Source: JABCPE02 sp963530615 (GTDB lineage: Bacteria; Bacteroidota; Bacteroidia; Flavobacteriales; Weeksellaceae). From it: a DNA stretch of 36,329 nucleotides. Position numbers and translations under genes: made by a program. The notes below the pieces were generated by a model. That model saw only the letters and a program-made list of their open reading frames with translations, did no database searches and was not told the origin of the DNA. Each line of letters begins with the position of its first letter. The stretch's first letter is position 1. Location of the stretch: contig CAUSDX010000012.1 in assembly GCA_963530615.1 (NCBI GenBank), forward strand, positions 1-36,329, in the 5' to 3' direction. Of this stretch, positions 25,198 to 33,976 are shown in pieces.

Positions 25198-26199
25198 TTA
25201 TTTTTCTAATTTATCTAAAAAAGGATAATCTGTTTGAGAATATACATACTTGTACATTACTTCTGTATCTGGGAAAGGAGATGTTTCAGCGAAGTTTTCA
25301 CATTCATCTATAAAAATTTTAACCTTGTTTTCTATTTCCTCCAATTCATTTTCTGTAGCCCAATTATTTTCTAAAATCCTATTTTTTACTAGAAGAATAG
25401 GGTCATCATTTTTGGCCTCAGCTACTTCATCTTTAGTTCTATAAGCTTCGGCATCAGACATAGAATGTCCACGGAAACGATAAGTTTTTGCCTCAATAAA
25501 AGTTGGTCCATCACCTCTTCTTGCTCTTTCAATAGCTTCGTGAGCGACTTCAGCTACTTTTACAGGATCCATAGCATCTACGGAAAGACAAGGCATATCA
25601 TACCCTAAACCTAATTTATAAATATCTTCATGATTTGCCGTTCTTTTCACAGATGTTCCCATAGCATAATTGTTATTTTCAACTACAAAAACTACTGGTA
25701 ATTTCCAATTCATAGCCATGTTAAAAGTTTCATGAAGTGAACCTTGCCTTGCAGCTCCATCTCCAAAGAAGCAGATATTCACCGCCTTTCTGTCAAAATA
25801 TTTATCCGCGAAAGCAATTCCTGCTCCGAGTGGAATTTGTCCCCCTACAATTCCATGACCACCATAAAAACGATGCTCTTTGCTAAAAATATGCATAGAA
25901 CCACCAAGACCTTGAGAAGTTCCAGTAGCCTTACCACAAAGTTCTGCTAAAATACGCTTGGGATCTACTCCCATTGCCATAGGATGGACATGACATCTAT
26001 ATGCGGTAATCATGCTGTCTTTGGACATATCCATAGCATGAGTAAAACCAGCTGGGATAGCTTCTTGACCATTATATAGATGTAAAAAACCTCTGATTTT
26101 TTGTTTCAAATAAAGAGAACGACATTTGTCTTCAAATCTTCTCCACATCGTCATATCTTCAAACCATTTCAGATAGACTTCCTTAGAAAACTCCTTCAT
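25198..26199 (-). CDS. pdhA: Pyruvate dehydrogenase E1 component, alpha subunit
   Basis: This 333-residue thiamine-diphosphate subunit decarboxylates pyruvate together with E1 beta. Visible signatures: FLHLYNGQEAIPAG near 38, AYRCHVHPMAMG near 66, GGSMHIF near 99, the TPP/Mg motif running from GDG (146-148) to NNN (175-177), and the phosphorylation-loop region TYRFRGHSMSDAEAYR near 242. Length is normal for the alpha subunit of the two-chain E1. It is followed by pdhC, so E1 beta must be encoded elsewhere. A TATCTTTG -7 element lies 47 bp upstream. Confidence 0.95.
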   Translation of the reverse strand: MKEFSKEVYLKWFEDMTMWRRFEDKCRSLYLKQKIRGFLHLYNGQEAIPAGFTHAMDMSKDSMITAYRCHVHPMAMGVDPKRILAELCGKATGTSQGLGGSMHIFSKEHRFYGGHGIVGGQIPLGAGIAFADKYFDRKAVNICFFGDGAARQGSLHETFNMAMNWKLPVVFVVENNNYAMGTSVKRTANHEDIYKLGLGYDMPCLSVDAMDPVKVAEVAHEAIERARRGDGPTFIEAKTYRFRGHSMSDAEAYRTKDEVAEAKNDDPILLVKNRILENNWATENELEEIENKVKIFIDECENFAETSPFPDTEVMYKYVYSQTDYPFLDKLEK

Positions 26200-26245
26200 T
26201 TTTGTAGTATTTAAATTTGGCTTAATTCATTTAAGATTAAGTTTG

Positions 26246-26253
26246 CAAAGATA
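26246..26253 (-). promoter_or_regulatory. Promoter -7 element of pdhA-pdhC
   Basis: TATCTTTG on the minus strand matches TAnnTTTG and leaves a leader of about 40 nt. The rest of the 296-bp gap to the next plus-strand gene (to 26483) is A/T-rich and shows no gene or clear hairpin. Confidence 0.55.
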
Positions 26254-26483
26254 GACAAAATTTATATAAAATACTAAAATTGTTTCAGTTTTTAGCCGAC
26301 TATTAATAAAAATATTCCTATTTTACAAATTAAAGAAGGGTAAAAAAATTCTACTCTCCTATAACCTAATTATATTTTTTTGTAAATCTTAACCTTATTA
26401 GATTTCATTGAGTTATCAGAAGCAATATATAGCACATACTATCTTAATTAAACTTAGTATTCTCATTCTTTATTATTTTTTTT

Positions 26484-26491
26484 TATTTTTG
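26484..26491 (+). promoter_or_regulatory. Promoter -7 element of the DUF5686 gene
   Basis: TATTTTTG matches TAnnTTTG and predicts a transcript start near 26498. This is why the ATG at 26523, rather than the TTG at 26496, is taken as the start codon. Confidence 0.5.
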
Positions 26492-26522
26492 CTGCTTGTT
26501 ATATAAATCGGATATTATTGAT

Positions 26523-28805
26523 ATGAAAAAATTATCGGCAACGGGGCTATTATTTTTAAGTATTATGGCATTTGCTCAAAGTCATGACAATCATAAATCC
26601 AGTGATATAGAGGTCGTTACCATTTCTAAAAAAAAGAAAAAAAAATACAAAAATCCTGCTCACGAAATCTTAGCAAAATTAGTAGAAAGAAAGCCTATCA
26701 ACAACCCTGAAAATTTAGACTCTTACTCTTCTGAAAACCATACTCGTATGGAAATCATGATGAATAGTTTAGGGAATAAATTTCAGAATAAACAGGTTTA
26801 TAAAGACTTAAAAAATATCATGGAATCTTATGGGAATAATACTAACCCAGAAGAGTCTGCGGTATTGCCTATTTTTATTTCAGAAAATATTTCAGATTAT
26901 TACCATCAAAAAAGCTCTAATAAAACAGCAGAATTCATAAAAAAAAGTAAAGTAGAGGGTGTAGGAATAGAAGATGATACCTTATTTGCCCAGCTTATCA
27001 GTTCCACTTTTATCAAATATAATTTTTATAATAATCATATCAATGTTTTGGATAAAGTTTTCATCTCCCCCATTAATGATAATTTTGCATTATTGTATGA
27101 TTATGAATTACTAGATAGAAATTATGAAGAAAACGACCAAGGTTTTTATAAAATTGCATATAAACCTAAAAGAGCTTCCGATTTAGCTTTTGAAGGAACT
27201 TTACTCATTTCTCATAGCAATTATTCCCTTTATAAAATAGAAGCAAAAATCTCACCATCGGCAAATCTTAACTTTATTAATAATATTAAAATAGAGCAAG
27301 AACTGACCGAACTTGAAGATACAGAAATATTCATGCCTATTAAATCCCGAATTTCCGTAGAGACAGCTAAATTAGGGAAAAATGGTATGGGCGGATTATT
27401 AAAATTTTATACTTCTAGTAAGAATATTAAAATCAACCAAAATTTTGATAAAAATACCTTCAAGCATCCTCTAGTTATGATGCCAAATGCCTCCCAAAAT
27501 GACGAAGCTTATTGGGAAACCAATAGACATGAACCTCTCACAACAGGAGAGCAAAAAATGTATGCCACCATTCAAGAAATCAAGAAACTTCCCTCTATTA
27601 AATCCTATTTAGATATTATAGAGACAATAATGAATGGCTACTATAAAATAGGAAAAATTGAACTAGGACCTATTCTATACACTGGTGGTTATAATGATAT
27701 TGAAGGCATTAGATTAAGAGCAGGATTTAGAACAACTACAGCATTTAGCAGAAAATGGGTTTTAGGAGGATATTTGGGATATGGCTTCAAGGATAATCAA
27801 TTCAAATACGGAGGAAATGTAGATTATATCATCTCCCGTGAACCTTGGATACAAGCTGGGGTTTCTGCTTCTCGTGATTTAGATCAAGTAGCATTACAAT
27901 ATGGAAATTCTTATGTAAAAACAAGAAGCCTTTTTGATGCCTTTTCTAAAAATGGAAAAATCTCCGTGAGAAAACCTTTTTGGAAGAATAATTATCAGGC
28001 CTATTTCCAAATGGATATTCTAAACTCCATTACCCAAAAATTTATTTTTAATCACTCATCGTTTAGCCCCTTGTTTGATTTTTCTTATTTTGATGAAAAT
28101 GGACAAGCTTTTCACAATTTTAAAACAAGTGAAATGATTTGGGAAACACAATGGAAACCTGGAAGAAAAAATATTCAATCAGAAAACAGAAACCAACAAA
28201 TAAAATTGGCTAATAATATTTATTATCCTACCGTTACTTTTAGATTTACACATGGGATAAAAGGATTATTTGGTGGAGATTTTGAGTATAATAAATTGCA
28301 TCTAAATATCAAACAAAATATCCCTATGGGGATTTTAGGGCGAGGAGAAATTTCTCTGACTGGTGGTATTATCCCCGATAAAGTTCCATATCCTCTATTG
28401 GAAAATCATTTAGGAAATGAGTTTGTATTTTATAATAAAGATGCTTTTAATATGATGAGGTTTTTTGAATTTACGAGCAATAAATATGCTTCACTACAAT
28501 ACACCCAAAATCTGGAAGGCTTGATTACTAATAGTATTCCTTTGATTAAAAAATTAAGCTGGAGAAATCACATTACTTTTAATTATCTCATCGGAAATTT
28601 AGATGATAAATTTAACAGCGAAGGTATATTAAACAGCTTAAACAATAAACCTTATATGGAACTAGGTTATGGTATTTCTAACATTTTCAGATTTTTAAGA
28701 GTAGATTTCACCCATAGATTAACTCATCTGAATAATACGAATGTTAATTTTACAACCAATCCTTCTAGATTCAATATAAAATTATCTGCACAAATTAAAT
28801 TATAA
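26523..28805 (+). CDS. DUF5686 family outer-membrane protein
   Basis: This 760-residue protein begins with a signal peptide (MKKLSATGLLFLSIMAFAQS). A Lys-rich patch follows (Lys36-41), then NPAHEILAKLVERKPINNP, a helical region, and the DUF5686 features: YNFYNNHINVLDKVFISPI near 170, FKIAYKPKRASDLAFEGTL-like strands, and a C-terminal half (about 390-760) of alternating aromatic and polar beta-strands that fits an outer-membrane barrel (for example WVLGGYLGYGFKDNQFKYG). Many DUF5686 proteins carry an N-terminal carboxypeptidase-regulatory domain; it is missing here. Function is unknown. It leads a plus-strand run but is followed by prmA after 22 bp, a gene of unrelated function. Confidence 0.85.
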   Translation: MKKLSATGLLFLSIMAFAQSHDNHKSSDIEVVTISKKKKKKYKNPAHEILAKLVERKPINNPENLDSYSSENHTRMEIMMNSLGNKFQNKQVYKDLKNIMESYGNNTNPEESAVLPIFISENISDYYHQKSSNKTAEFIKKSKVEGVGIEDDTLFAQLISSTFIKYNFYNNHINVLDKVFISPINDNFALLYDYELLDRNYEENDQGFYKIAYKPKRASDLAFEGTLLISHSNYSLYKIEAKISPSANLNFINNIKIEQELTELEDTEIFMPIKSRISVETAKLGKNGMGGLLKFYTSSKNIKINQNFDKNTFKHPLVMMPNASQNDEAYWETNRHEPLTTGEQKMYATIQEIKKLPSIKSYLDIIETIMNGYYKIGKIELGPILYTGGYNDIEGIRLRAGFRTTTAFSRKWVLGGYLGYGFKDNQFKYGGNVDYIISREPWIQAGVSASRDLDQVALQYGNSYVKTRSLFDAFSKNGKISVRKPFWKNNYQAYFQMDILNSITQKFIFNHSSFSPLFDFSYFDENGQAFHNFKTSEMIWETQWKPGRKNIQSENRNQQIKLANNIYYPTVTFRFTHGIKGLFGGDFEYNKLHLNIKQNIPMGILGRGEISLTGGIIPDKVPYPLLENHLGNEFVFYNKDAFNMMRFFEFTSNKYASLQYTQNLEGLITNSIPLIKKLSWRNHITFNYLIGNLDDKFNSEGILNSLNNKPYMELGYGISNIFRFLRVDFTHRLTHLNNTNVNFTTNPSRFNIKLSAQIKL

Positions 28806-28827
28806 TCAAAAGTTTATCAATTAAAAA

Positions 28828-29664
28828 ATGACAAATTACCTTGAATTTAACTTTAAAATAGGACCTCTTTATCCTTGGAATGAAATCCTTATGGCAGAGC
28901 TCATCAACATTGGTTTTGATAGTTTTACAGAAGAAGCTAATGGTATTTTAGGATATATCCCTACGGATTTATTTCAAGAAGAAAATCTTAAAAATCTCTG
29001 GTTAATGAGCCATGAAGAAGTACAAATTTCTTACACTTACCAAGAAATGCCGAACATCAATTGGAATGAAGAATGGGAAAAGAATTTCTCCCCTATCAAT
29101 GTAGAGGAAAAAGTGCTTATTCGTGCAGAATTTCATGAGCCACAGAATACAGATTATGAAATTATCATTCAGCCTAAAATGTCTTTTGGCACAGGACATC
29201 ATGCGACGACATATCTGATGATTCAACAAATGTTAGAAATGGACTTCTCTGATAAAAAAGTCCTCGATATGGGCTGCGGAACTTCCATTTTAGCGATTTT
29301 TGCAAAACTAAAAGGAGCAGGAAAAACCACCGCAATAGACATTGATGAATGGTCTGTAGAGAACTCTAAAGAAAATGCTTTAAGAAATCAAGTAGATTTA
29401 GAGATACAACTTGGGACAGCTGAAAATCTTGGTAAAGAAAATTTTGATATTATTTTAGCGAATATCAATAGAAATATTTTAATTTCTGATATTCCGACAT
29501 ATGTTTCTATACTTAATGATGGTGGAAAACTCTTGCTTTCTGGGCTTTGTTTCTTTGATGTAGAGGATATTTTAGAAGTTTGCACAGCACAAAATTTAAC
29601 CCTTAAAAATAAAATCCAACGAGAAGAGTGGGTCAGCCTACTTTTAGAAAAATCTTCAATATAA
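28828..29664 (+). CDS. prmA: Ribosomal protein L11 methyltransferase PrmA
   Basis: This 278-residue SAM-dependent methyltransferase trimethylates lysines and the N-terminus of ribosomal protein L11. The N-terminal substrate-recognition domain (about 1-95) is followed by MSFGTGHHATT and the SAM-binding motif VLDMGCGTSILAIFA near 147, then AIDIDEWSVENSKENA and DIILANINRNIL, the NPxY-like region of this family. Length is normal. It is separated by 1 bp from the WbqC-like gene, so the two are cotranscribed. Confidence 0.93.
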   Translation: MTNYLEFNFKIGPLYPWNEILMAELINIGFDSFTEEANGILGYIPTDLFQEENLKNLWLMSHEEVQISYTYQEMPNINWNEEWEKNFSPINVEEKVLIRAEFHEPQNTDYEIIIQPKMSFGTGHHATTYLMIQQMLEMDFSDKKVLDMGCGTSILAIFAKLKGAGKTTAIDIDEWSVENSKENALRNQVDLEIQLGTAENLGKENFDIILANINRNILISDIPTYVSILNDGGKLLLSGLCFFDVEDILEVCTAQNLTLKNKIQREEWVSLLLEKSSI

Positions 29665-29665
29665 A

Positions 29666-30283
29666 ATGCAAAAAATTTTATTACCTCTATTCTATTTACC
29701 GCCTATTTCGTGGTTTTCGGTTTTTTCTGATGGAAATAACCAGATTACTTTTGAGCAATTTGAACATTTCCCAAAACAAACTTATCGAAATAGAACTTGT
29801 ATTTTTGGAGCAAATGGGAAGTTGTCTCTCATCATTCCCATTCATCATAACGGAAAAAGAGCCTTTAAGGACATTGAAATATCTTATGCCGAGAGATGGC
29901 AAAATCTCCATTGGAAATCCATCAAAACTGCCTATCAATCTTCTCCATATTTTGAATATTATGAAAATTATTTAGAAAAAATATACGAAAACCAACCTAA
30001 ATTTTTAATAGATTTTAATTTAAAATCTTTAGAAATTATTAATAATATTTTAAAGATAAATAAGGAATTTTCTTTAACTGAAGAATATATAAAATCTCCT
30101 GAAGAAAAGGATTTTAGAGAGTGTTTTTCGGCAAAAAAAGAAGCAGAAATGCCACAAAAAGAATATTATCAAACATTTTCTGATAAATTAGGATTTATCA
30201 AAGATTTATCCATTCTTGATTTACTTTGTAATATCGGACCTGAAAGCTATTCCTATTTAAAAAATCTTAAAAGTTATATATGA
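29666..30283 (+). CDS. WbqC family protein
   Basis: This 205-residue soluble protein matches the WbqC-like family. The N-terminus LLPLFYLPPISWFSVF corresponds to the conserved YxPPxxxF opening; YRNRTCIFGANGKLSLIIP, FKDIEISYAERWQNLHWKSI and YQSSPYFEYYENYLEKIY follow. Some family members sit in sugar-biosynthesis clusters, but no reaction is proven and none is claimed here. Its stop overlaps the start of the phosphodiesterase gene by four bases (ATGA), indicating coupling. Confidence 0.85.
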   Translation: MQKILLPLFYLPPISWFSVFSDGNNQITFEQFEHFPKQTYRNRTCIFGANGKLSLIIPIHHNGKRAFKDIEISYAERWQNLHWKSIKTAYQSSPYFEYYENYLEKIYENQPKFLIDFNLKSLEIINNILKINKEFSLTEEYIKSPEEKDFRECFSAKKEAEMPQKEYYQTFSDKLGFIKDLSILDLLCNIGPESYSYLKNLKSYI

Positions 30284-31227
30284 ATAAATTTTATTTATTT
30301 CCATTAGTGTTTTTGGGACAATTTTTATTTGCTCAAAATTTCAGGATTTTGCCATTAGGTGTTACAGGGGGATTAGATGAAAGCAATCTATCTTCTTACC
30401 TTATCTCCGATTTTCAAGAAGAAAAATATCTTTCTTTAGATGCGGGTACGATTCATTTTGGAATAAAAACTTATTTTGAAAAAAATAATATTCAAGAAAA
30501 TCCAGAAACTTTTTTGAAGGAAAAAATAAAAGGATATTTCATCTCTCATCCGCATTTTGACCATACATCTGGATTAGTTATCAACTCTCCTGATGATACT
30601 CCAAAGAAAATTCATGCAGCTGATTTTGTTATCCATGCTTTTCAAAAACATTTATTTTCTTGGGATACTTGGGCTAATTTTGCCAACGAAGGAGAAAAAC
30701 CTATTTTGGGCAAATATATTTATCATAAGCTTAAAGAAAAGGAGTGGATAAATGTTGAAAACACAAGTTTGATGCTGAAGATGTTTTATTTGAGCCATAC
30801 AGGAAAAAATCTAAGTTCTACAGCGTTAATTAAAAATCCTCAAAATCAATATTTCCTTTATTTGGGCGATACTGGTGCCGATAGAATAGAAAAAACAAAT
30901 CAACTGAAAGATTTATGGACAGAAATAGCACCTTTTATAAAGGATAAAACTCTGAAAGGTATTGCCATTGAGTGTTCTTACAGCAATGAACAGCCAGAAA
31001 ATCAACTTTATGGACATTTAACCCCTGCTCTATTGATAGAAGAAATGACAAAATTAGAAAATATAGTAAAGAAATACAACACGAATTTAACAGGATTAAA
31101 CCTTATCATTACTCATATCAAGCAAAAGAAAAATGTTCATCAAAAAATAAAAACAGAACTTCATGCATTGCATGAAAAAGGGATAAATATTATCTTTGCA
31201 GAACAAGGTGAAGTCATTGATTTATAA
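30280..31227 (+). CDS. Class II 3',5'-cyclic-nucleotide phosphodiesterase, exported
   Basis: This 315-residue protein has a signal peptide (NKFYLFPLVFLGQFLFAQ), so it acts in the periplasm or outside. The metal-binding HPHFDH motif is at residues 90-95 within ISHPHFDHTSGLV. Other ligands fit YLSHTGK, LYLGDTGADR and YGHLTPALL, with THIKQ near the end. This arrangement is that of PDE class II (yeast PDE1, Vibrio CpdP), a branch of the metallo-beta-lactamase fold, and sets it apart from class III CpdA. An exported enzyme would degrade extracellular cyclic nucleotides rather than signal inside; that is inference. It starts inside the WbqC-like stop and is followed 23 bp later by a protease gene. 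Confidence 0.85.
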   Translation: MNKFYLFPLVFLGQFLFAQNFRILPLGVTGGLDESNLSSYLISDFQEEKYLSLDAGTIHFGIKTYFEKNNIQENPETFLKEKIKGYFISHPHFDHTSGLVINSPDDTPKKIHAADFVIHAFQKHLFSWDTWANFANEGEKPILGKYIYHKLKEKEWINVENTSLMLKMFYLSHTGKNLSSTALIKNPQNQYFLYLGDTGADRIEKTNQLKDLWTEIAPFIKDKTLKGIAIECSYSNEQPENQLYGHLTPALLIEEMTKLENIVKKYNTNLTGLNLIITHIKQKKNVHQKIKTELHALHEKGINIIFAEQGEVIDL

Positions 31228-31250
31228 ATTTACAAATAAAATTTTTGAAT

Positions 31251-32921
31251 ATGAAAAAAGTAATTATTGCTGTCGCTTTCTTGGCGACATTCGAGTTTTC
31301 TTTTGCACAAGAAAAATCCCAAGATAATGATTTAAAAACATGGTATCATAAAGATTTTGCTACGACTAATGTTTATGGTGTTAATACTCAAAATGCTTAT
31401 AATTTCTTAGAATCCAAAGGATTAAAACCAAAAACCATTGTTGTAGGTGTTTTAGATAGTGGTGTAGAAGTAGATCACCCTGGTTTAACAGAAAATATGT
31501 GGAAAAATCCAAAAGAAATCCCTGGTAATGGAATTGATGACGATGGAAATGGCTATGTAGATGATGTTTTTGGATGGAATTTCCTCGGAGGAAAAAATGG
31601 AGATGTCAATGAAGATAATTTAGAAGTTTCAAGAGTTGTAAAAAAATACAGAGATATTTTTGAAGGCAATGATTCTGCTAAAAATAAAGCAAATCAAGCA
31701 AATATGCCAGAAGAATATGAAATGTATAAAAAATCCAAAGATATTTTTGACAAAAAAGGTTCAGAGGCTAAAAAAAATTATCAATATTTTTCTGGATTTA
31801 GCGAAGCTATTCCAAGTATTGTAGCCACTTTGGGACAAAAAACATTAACACAAGAGAACTTAAACTCAATCAAAATTGACTCCCAAGAAAAACAGAGAAA
31901 TATTCATATTTTGTCTGCTCTCCTTCAAGATGAAAAAAATATAGGAAAAACATCTCAAGAGGTTGAGAAAATATTAAATGATGAGATAAAAGAAGCTCTA
32001 AAACACTATAAATCTCAAGCTACCATACACTATAATGCAGATTTTGATACTAGAGCAGAATTAGTAGGTGATAATTATAATGATTATAGTGAAAGATTTT
32101 ATGGTAATAATAGTTATGAAGGACCCGATGCATCTCATGGCTCTCATGTTGCAGGTATTATCGCAGGTCTACCTCATGGAGATGAAATTCAGTATGGGGT
32201 AGCTTATAAAGTAGCAAAAATTATGACTGTAAGAACAGTTCCAGATGGCGATGAGAGAGATAAAGATGTGGCAAATGCTATCAGATACGCTGTAGATAAT
32301 GGGGCAAAAATTCTCAATATGAGTTTTGGTAAAGCTATTTCTCCTGGTAAAAAACATGTTTGGGATGCTCTTAAATATGCAGAAGAAAAAGGTGTATTAT
32401 TGGTAAAAGCAGCAGGAAATGATAATGAAAATATAGAAATACACGAGTATTTTCCTACAAATTTCAAAAGCCAAAAAGATGAAAAACCTTTCATCAGCAA
32501 TATGATTGTAGTAGGAGCTAGTACAAATGACAGTGATGCTTTAAGAGCTAGTTTTTCTAACTATAATGGAAAAATGGTAGATGTGTTTGCTCCTGGGCAA
32601 GATATATATTCCACTATCCCTGATGGTAAATACGAATATTTCCCAGGAACTTCCATGGCATCTCCTATGGTAGCTGGTGCAGCTGCTGTACTTTGGGCAT
32701 ATATACCAAATCTCACTCCACAGCAAATAAAGGAAGCTTTGGTAAAAACTACAAATAAATCTTCTGTAAATGCTAATACTACAGAAAATGAAAATTTTGA
32801 CCAAATTTCTGTTTCTGGTGGAGTAATAGACCTTTATAAGGCTGCACAATATGCCTATGAGCATTTTTATCAACCTAACAAAAATATCAAACCTACAAAA
32901 ACAAAAAAAGTAAAAAAATAA
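31251..32921 (+). CDS. Subtilisin-family (S8) serine protease, exported
   Basis: This 556-residue protease has a signal peptide (MKKVIIAVAFLATFEFSFAQ). The catalytic triad is complete: Asp69 in VVGVLDSGVEVDH, His296 in HGSHVAGI and Ser468 in GTSMASPMVAGA, with the oxyanion Asn390 in AAGND. Between Asp69 and His296 lies an unusually long stretch: an Asp/Gly-rich probable calcium site (NGIDDDGNGYVDDVFGWN, about 93-110) and then about 180 mostly helical, charged residues. The C-terminus is short and Lys-rich, without an obvious type IX secretion sorting domain. I start at ATG 31251 because the signal peptide begins there; the TTG six bases upstream is less likely. Confidence 0.93.
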   Translation: MKKVIIAVAFLATFEFSFAQEKSQDNDLKTWYHKDFATTNVYGVNTQNAYNFLESKGLKPKTIVVGVLDSGVEVDHPGLTENMWKNPKEIPGNGIDDDGNGYVDDVFGWNFLGGKNGDVNEDNLEVSRVVKKYRDIFEGNDSAKNKANQANMPEEYEMYKKSKDIFDKKGSEAKKNYQYFSGFSEAIPSIVATLGQKTLTQENLNSIKIDSQEKQRNIHILSALLQDEKNIGKTSQEVEKILNDEIKEALKHYKSQATIHYNADFDTRAELVGDNYNDYSERFYGNNSYEGPDASHGSHVAGIIAGLPHGDEIQYGVAYKVAKIMTVRTVPDGDERDKDVANAIRYAVDNGAKILNMSFGKAISPGKKHVWDALKYAEEKGVLLVKAAGNDNENIEIHEYFPTNFKSQKDEKPFISNMIVVGASTNDSDALRASFSNYNGKMVDVFAPGQDIYSTIPDGKYEYFPGTSMASPMVAGAAAVLWAYIPNLTPQQIKEALVKTTNKSSVNANTTENENFDQISVSGGVIDLYKAAQYAYEHFYQPNKNIKPTKTKKVKK

Positions 32922-32946
32922 TATCTAAATATTCATTATCAAAATC

Positions 32947-32981
32947 AAAGCACAACTTTATTAAATTAAAGTTGTGCTTTT
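32947..32981 (+). terminator. Terminator of the protease transcript
   Basis: A 14-bp perfect stem (AAAGCACAACTTTA against TAAAGTTGTGCTTT) around a TTAAAT loop, starting 25 bp after the protease stop. The trailing T run is short, so efficiency is uncertain. Confidence 0.75.
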
Positions 32982-33048
32982 CATATCTATTTATCATAAA
33001 TTTTATTAAAATATATAAAAGTATTTTTTCTTTGTATATATTTTTTCT

Positions 33049-33056
33049 TAATTTTG
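33049..33056 (+). promoter_or_regulatory. Promoter -7 element of the carbonic anhydrase gene
   Basis: TAATTTTG matches TAnnTTTG and lies 19 bp before the ATG, giving a leader of about 12 nt. A TTTG occurs 14 bp upstream, closer than the usual 17-23 bp. Confidence 0.5.
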
Positions 33057-33075
33057 CACATAAAATTAGAATTTT

Positions 33076-33879
33076 ATGAAAAAATTAGTATTGAAATCTT
33101 CATTAATTTTGGGAGTACTTTTAGCATTTTCATCTTGTAAAAAAGAGCATGAAAATCACGAAAGAAAACACAAAGCAAAACATGAACATGTAAGGGAATT
33201 AGATGTAGATAAAGTAGAAATCACAGAATATCATGTTTTATCAGAAGATGAACAAAAAAAACTGTCTCCTGATGATGTAATCCAGCAATTAGCAGCAGGA
33301 AATGAGCGTTTTAGAACAGGTGTAGTTACTGCCAGAGACCACTCAAAAGCAGTTTTACAAGCAGTTGATGGACAATATCCTAAAGCCTTTGTTTTAAGTT
33401 GTATTGATAGTAGAGTACCTGTAGAAGATGTACTTGATCAAGGTATTGGAGATCTTTTTGTAGGTAGAGTTGCTGGAAATTTTGTAGATGTAGATCAATT
33501 GGGTAGTATGGAATATGCTATAAAATCAGGTTCAAAAGTAATCATGGTTTTAGGGCATGAAAATTGTGGAGCTATCAAGAGTACTATTGATGATGTTAAA
33601 TTAGGGAATATTACAGAAATGCTGGCAAAAATAAAACCTGCAATTGCTCTGACAGATAAATCTTTCCAAGGAGAAAAATCTACAAAAAATAAACAATATA
33701 TTCATGATGTAGCTGTTAATAATGTGAAATATACAATCGATGAAATCCGTAAAAGAAGTCCATATATCAAAGAAAAAGAAGATAAAGGAGAAATTAAAGT
33801 AGTTGGAGCTTATTACTCTCTAAAAGACGCTAAAATAGAGCGTATCAATTACGAAGTAGATGGATTAAAAGAAAATTAA
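33076..33879 (+). CDS. Lipoprotein beta-carbonic anhydrase with His-rich tether
   Basis: This 267-residue enzyme interconverts CO2 and bicarbonate. The beta-class zinc site is complete: Cys109, Asp111 and Arg113 (SCIDSRVP), His161 and Cys164 (GHENCGAI). Other family features are NERFRTG near 76 and GRVAGNFVD near 130. What stands out is the front: a lipoprotein signal (LGVLLAFSSC, Cys21) followed by CKKEHENHERKHKAKHEH, a histidine-, lysine- and glutamate-rich tether. Mature protein would be lipid-anchored at a membrane facing the periplasm or cell surface. The Lys/Glu residues after the Cys partly resemble the Flavobacteriia surface-export signal. It is a single-gene unit with its own promoter element and terminator. 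Confidence 0.93.
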   Translation: MKKLVLKSSLILGVLLAFSSCKKEHENHERKHKAKHEHVRELDVDKVEITEYHVLSEDEQKKLSPDDVIQQLAAGNERFRTGVVTARDHSKAVLQAVDGQYPKAFVLSCIDSRVPVEDVLDQGIGDLFVGRVAGNFVDVDQLGSMEYAIKSGSKVIMVLGHENCGAIKSTIDDVKLGNITEMLAKIKPAIALTDKSFQGEKSTKNKQYIHDVAVNNVKYTIDEIRKRSPYIKEKEDKGEIKVVGAYYSLKDAKIERINYEVDGLKEN

Positions 33880-33893
33880 AATATATTCAAATC

Positions 33894-33923
33894 AAAGCGA
33901 ACAAATTTCTGTTCGCTTTTTTT
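33894..33923 (+). terminator. Terminator of the carbonic anhydrase gene
   Basis: A 10-bp perfect stem (AAAGCGAACA against TGTTCGCTTT) around an AATTTC loop, with a run of T after it, starting 15 bp past the stop. Confidence 0.85.
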
Positions 33924-33942
33924 GTTTTATATAAAATTAGAA

Positions 33943-33970
33943 ACCTAGTAATTATTTCAGATTACTAGGT
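33943..33970 (-). terminator. Terminator of lysS
   Basis: A 10-bp perfect stem (ACCTAGTAAT against ATTACTAGGT) around an 8-nt loop, 7 bp past the lysS stop, followed on the minus strand by a moderately U-rich stretch (TTCTAATTTT). Confidence 0.7.
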
Positions 33971-33976
33971 CAGTTT

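Noticed and set aside
32169..32873. Minus-strand open frames inside the protease gene
   Set aside because: They run antisense through a fully conserved S8 peptidase and show no family motifs.
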